From positions 1 to 38,188 of IMG/VR virus record IMGVR_UViG_3300008117_000170: 38,188 bases of DNA, one strand, 5' to 3'. How positions within the stretch are numbered: position 1 is the stretch's first letter; every line of letters starts with the position of its first letter. Made by a program: the position numbers and the translations under genes. Shown piece after piece: positions 35,992 to 38,188 of this stretch. The notes under the pieces were generated by a model. That model saw only the letters and a program-made list of their open reading frames with translations, made no database searches and was not told the DNA's origin. Source of the DNA: a virus.

Positions 35992-36594
35992 ATGGCAAAA
36001 ACAGACTTGAAGAACTCACCAAAAGTTCTCGGATTAGACGTTTCAACAAAAACAATTGGTTGGTGTTTATTTGATATTAAAACACAAGAACTATTGGAAC
36101 TTACACATTTTTCACCAGTAATAAAACCAAAAGTGGAAGACAAAACACAAGAACTTTTAATGAAGGTTGACGCGTTTGAAGAAAAACTACAAAACTATAA
36201 AAATCTTGGGATCACAAAAGTTGTAATAGAAGAACCTCTATTAAATTCTAATAACGTTTGGACCGTAGGTACCTTATTAAGATATAATTCTATGATTACA
36301 AAATCAATATATGATATTTTAGGTATTGTCCCTTCATTTATATCAACTTATAACTCAAGAAAATTTGCATGGCCTGATTTTGTTAAAGAAAACGATAAAG
36401 GAAAACATGTTTTATTTGGTGGGTTACCAAAAGATATTGATAAAAAAGATTTAATTTGGAAAAAAGTATCAGATAAAGAACCACAAATAACATGGTTATA
36501 CACAAAAAATAATACCCTTAAAAAAGAGTGTTACGATATGGCCGATTCATATACTTGTGTATTAGGGTATATGAAGCAAGAAAAAATTTGGTAG
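35992..36594 (+). CDS. ruvC: RuvC-like Holliday-junction resolvase, 200 aa
   Basis: RNase H-fold nuclease predicted to resolve branched DNA during recombination or before packaging. The four carboxylates of RuvC are visible in order: D16 in LGLDVSTKTIGW, E80/E81 in VVIEEPLL, and D182 and D185 in CYDMADSYTC (the D-x-x-D pair). The 200 aa compare with ~170 for cellular RuvC, the extra length being a Lys-rich segment around 125-165. It starts 7 bases after the tail gene. T4 uses a different resolvase (gp49) for the packaging step; this protein may fill that role here, which would explain its expression with structural genes. Confidence 0.75.
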   Translation: MAKTDLKNSPKVLGLDVSTKTIGWCLFDIKTQELLELTHFSPVIKPKVEDKTQELLMKVDAFEEKLQNYKNLGITKVVIEEPLLNSNNVWTVGTLLRYNSMITKSIYDILGIVPSFISTYNSRKFAWPDFVKENDKGKHVLFGGLPKDIDKKDLIWKKVSDKEPQITWLYTKNNTLKKECYDMADSYTCVLGYMKQEKIW

Positions 36595-36619
36595 TAGGTG
36601 TTTTTTTTATTTTGTGATA

Positions 36620-36627
36620 TATTTATA
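36620..36627 (+). promoter_or_regulatory. TATTTATA motif before the tagged proteins
   Basis: GATATATTTATATGTAAATAAA, 27 bases before the ATG at 36655; exact core. A T8 run lies upstream at 36601-36608 but I see no hairpin before it. Confidence 0.35.
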
Positions 36628-36654
36628 TGTAAATAAAAAAAAATATTAAAAAAA

Positions 36655-37146
36655 ATGAAAAGAATAATTAGACTAACAGAATCAGATCTTGCAAGAATTG
36701 TAAGAAGAGTTATTGCTGAAGAATCACAATCAACACCTAACGTAAGTTTTAAAGATTTAACATTTTCAATTACAGACAATAAGGGTAACGAATTATACAT
36801 GAATGATGGTAATTATGGAAGTGAATTTGATATTTATCTAAAGCAGACTATGTTTGACCAAAATGAAGAAGTTACTTTAGAAATTGGAGGTGGACTTGTT
36901 GGTACAAATGCGATTATCAAAACAGATAGTGGTGATAAGAAATTAAACGTAACAAATAACCCGTTTAAAACAAAATTTAATGTATCTGATCTTACTAAAG
37001 ACACCAAATTAGCTTATGAAAAGATTATAATAACAGGAGCTAATGTTGATGGAGGAGAACTTACCCTAACCTTAAATTTTTCTGACAGTACAATAAGACC
37101 ATCAACAACTAACGAATCTTACAGAAGAAGATATAGAAGATATTAG
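36655..37146 (+). CDS. Tagged protein 1 (shared N-terminal 22-residue tag), 163 aa
   Basis: Residues 1-22 (starting MKRIIRLTESDLARIVRRVI, then A-E) are the same as in the next gene except one residue. The segment is a basic amphipathic helix ending I20-A21-E22, which fits the (I/L)-x-E cleavage rule of the T4 prohead protease. The mature part (about 23-150) is a beta-rich domain (VSFKDLTFSITDNKGNELYM ... AYEKIIITGANVDGGELTLTLNF), followed by a basic, Tyr/Arg tail (SYRRRYRRY) that could bind DNA. No family recognised. I suggest a capsid-internal or ejected protein carrying a packaging tag; a cytoplasmic role with a helical interaction motif is the alternative. Confidence 0.65.
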   Translation: MKRIIRLTESDLARIVRRVIAEESQSTPNVSFKDLTFSITDNKGNELYMNDGNYGSEFDIYLKQTMFDQNEEVTLEIGGGLVGTNAIIKTDSGDKKLNVTNNPFKTKFNVSDLTKDTKLAYEKIIITGANVDGGELTLTLNFSDSTIRPSTTNESYRRRYRRY

Positions 37147-37156
37147 AAATTAAATT

Positions 37157-37543
37157 ATGAAAAGAATCATAAGACTTACAGAATCAGATCTTGCAAGAAT
37201 TGTAAGAAGGGTGATATCAGAAAATAAAAATTCAGATATATTTAGTGAAGATAAATGTTATGATTCGAACGGAAAAAAAACACCTTGTCATAATGAAGAT
37301 AACCCAAATGAAATCACTGGTGTTAGTTTAATTGTTATCAAATTAAAACAAGGTCCACATAATCCCGATGGAATTCTTGGAATTAAATATAACTCAGAAA
37401 CTGGTGAAATAATGGATGCTACTGATGGTACAGTTGTTATTGAATGGCAAAAAAATAAAACAATAGATGAATTGGCGGCATATTTAAGAAGGAATAAATT
37501 GATTAAAAGAAGTCAAAAGAGAAACATACAAAAAAAATATTAA
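37157..37543 (+). CDS. Tagged protein 2 (shared N-terminal 22-residue tag), 128 aa
   Basis: Carries the same N-terminal tag as the gene before it, here ending I20-S21-E22, and then an unrelated body: a short acidic region with two Cys (CYDSNGKKTPC), a beta-rich core (ITGVSLIVIKLKQGPHNPDGILGIKY) and a strongly basic C-terminus (LRRNKLIKRSQKRNIQKKY). Six of the nine base differences from the first gene's tag are single synonymous changes, so the peptide appears to be selected. The basic tails of both proteins fit DNA contact inside a capsid. Starts 10 bases after the preceding gene and is followed by a strong terminator. Confidence 0.65.
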   Translation: MKRIIRLTESDLARIVRRVISENKNSDIFSEDKCYDSNGKKTPCHNEDNPNEITGVSLIVIKLKQGPHNPDGILGIKYNSETGEIMDATDGTVVIEWQKNKTIDELAAYLRRNKLIKRSQKRNIQKKY

Positions 37544-37562
37544 ATATTATAAATTATTAAGT

Positions 37563-37589
37563 AACCCACCCCATAAAGGTGGGTTTTTT
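37563..37589 (+). terminator. Rho-independent terminator after the tagged proteins
   Basis: AACCCACC (37563-37570) pairs with GGTGGGTT (37578-37585) around a 7-base loop, followed directly by further T to 37589. It ends the right-hand structural/late unit before the primase gene. Confidence 0.9.
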
Positions 37590-37628
37590 GTTGTTTGACT
37601 ATTCACCCTTATTTCTTATATTTTATGT

Positions 37629-37949
37629 ATGAAAGAAGAGTCACTATTAGTTGACCTTATCGAGAATATTTTTGGTGAACCGAAAAACGTAAATGAATAT
37701 AGTGGTCAAATATCTGTTGACTGTCCCGTTTGTTCCTATGAGATAAAAGGTTTATCAAAAACCGATGGTAAGGGAAACTTAGAAATAAATTATATTAACC
37801 ATGTTTATAAATGTTGGGCGTGTTCTGAAACACATGACACTCACGGACATTTAGGTAGACTAATTGAACAATTTGGTTCAAAAAAAGACAAAAAAACCTA
37901 TAACCTCATCAGACCGGATAAGGTAGAAAAAAAAACAAAAAGAATATAA
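37629..37949 (+). CDS. dnaG: DnaG-like primase, N-terminal zinc-finger part (frame broken)
   Basis: Encodes the CHC2-type zinc-binding domain of a DnaG-like primase: C32-P-x-C35 and, after YINHVYK, C62-W-A-C65 followed by HDTHGHLGRLIEQF. It would lay RNA primers for the DnaB-like helicase encoded at the left of the window. The frame stops at TAA 37947-37949 just after a run of nine A (37927-37935), yet the rest of a primase continues in the +1 frame immediately afterwards. Removing one A restores a continuous product. So this is either one gene with a homopolymer error or real mutation, or a recoded gene. A zinc-finger-only protein is less likely. Confidence 0.7.
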   Translation: MKEESLLVDLIENIFGEPKNVNEYSGQISVDCPVCSYEIKGLSKTDGKGNLEINYINHVYKCWACSETHDTHGHLGRLIEQFGSKKDKKTYNLIRPDKVEKKTKRI

Positions 37950-38188
37950 AAAACTAGAACTACCAAAAGAGTATAAAAGGTTTGAAGAAATACACCCCTT
38001 ACATTTACCAAGAAAAGAGGCTTGGAACTATCTTAAAAAAAGAGGAATAACACAAGAAACAATAGATAAGTATAAAATTGGTCTATGTATTGAAGGAGAA
38101 TATGCTGGTCGTATTATTGTTCCGTCATTTAATAAAAAGGGAGAGTTAAACTTTTTTGTGTCAAGGTCGTGGAACCCAAAATCAAAAT
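37936..38188 (+). CDS. dnaG: DnaG-like primase, downstream part in shifted frame, cut by window end
   Basis: In the +1 frame relative to the upstream part, the sequence reads on without a stop to the window end. It includes AWNYLKKRGITQETIDKYKI, GLCIEGEYAGRIIVPSFNKKGEL and NFFVSRSW, the region between zinc finger and TOPRIM in phage and bacterial primases. There is no ATG near its beginning, and the upstream open stretch in this frame starts at a TAG (37924-37926) in the A-run. It therefore cannot easily be an independent gene. The TOPRIM catalytic core should lie beyond position 38188. Confidence 0.7.

Noticed and set aside
37927-37935. Programmed -1 frameshift on the A-run of the primase
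   Set aside because: The downstream coding frame is +1 relative to the upstream one, so a simple -1 slip would not join them.
1-38188. tRNA or rRNA genes, insertion sequences, integrase or attachment sites
   Set aside because: None noticed; gaps are mostly under 90 bases, and I saw no cloverleaf-like sequence, transposase or integrase.

Overview
This window looks like part of a large, AT-rich, tailed (T4-like, contractile-tail) bacteriophage genome. All convincing genes lie on the + strand, are tightly packed and often overlap by 1, 4 or 8 bases. The baseplate genes (gp25-like, gp6/J-like) point to a myovirus. Three things suggest a Bacteroidetes, probably flavobacterial, host. First, SprB-type adhesin repeats typical of gliding Bacteroidetes occur in two virion proteins. 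Second, start codons sit in A-rich leaders with almost no Shine-Dalgarno sequences. Third, a small cysteine-rich protein resembles the mainly Bacteroidetes family DUF5522. The host assignment is inference.

Layout. (1) 1-4760, replication and nucleotide metabolism: an unknown 150-aa protein, a DnaB/gp41-type helicase, a B12-dependent class II ribonucleotide reductase, a free-standing HNH endonuclease bracketed by hairpins, and the DUF5522-like protein followed by a terminator. (2) 4773-20228, baseplate: a tandem 23-bp repeat carrying a TATTTATA motif, then gp25-like and gp6-like wedge proteins, a 1785-aa protein with an unexpected membrane-like segment, and five further structural proteins in a near-continuous overlapping chain. 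(3) 20228-33742, host-recognition region: two copies of a cassette made of a Pro-Thr linker adhesin, one or two ~95-aa proteins and a long fibre with a conserved N-terminus. Two glycosyltransferase-like genes lie between the copies, and a 52-aa protein plus a second SprB-repeat protein follow. (4) 33792-35984, a 730-aa tail protein. (5) 35992-38188: a RuvC-like resolvase, two small proteins sharing a 22-residue N-terminal tag that ends in a T4-like prohead-protease site, a terminator, and a DnaG-like primase whose frame is broken at an A9 run and which leaves the window.

How it may work together. The baseplate chain builds the tail end. The cassettes supply alternative or multiple fibres anchored by a common N-terminal domain. 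The transferases could decorate the mucin-like Pro-Thr linkers or alter host surface sugars. A recurring TATTTATA(A/G)AAT motif 3-28 bases before many start codons may be a phage promoter that gives very short leaders. The strongest candidates for an undescribed system are the duplicated fibre cassette with its embedded transferases and the shared, apparently cleavable N-terminal tag near the right end.
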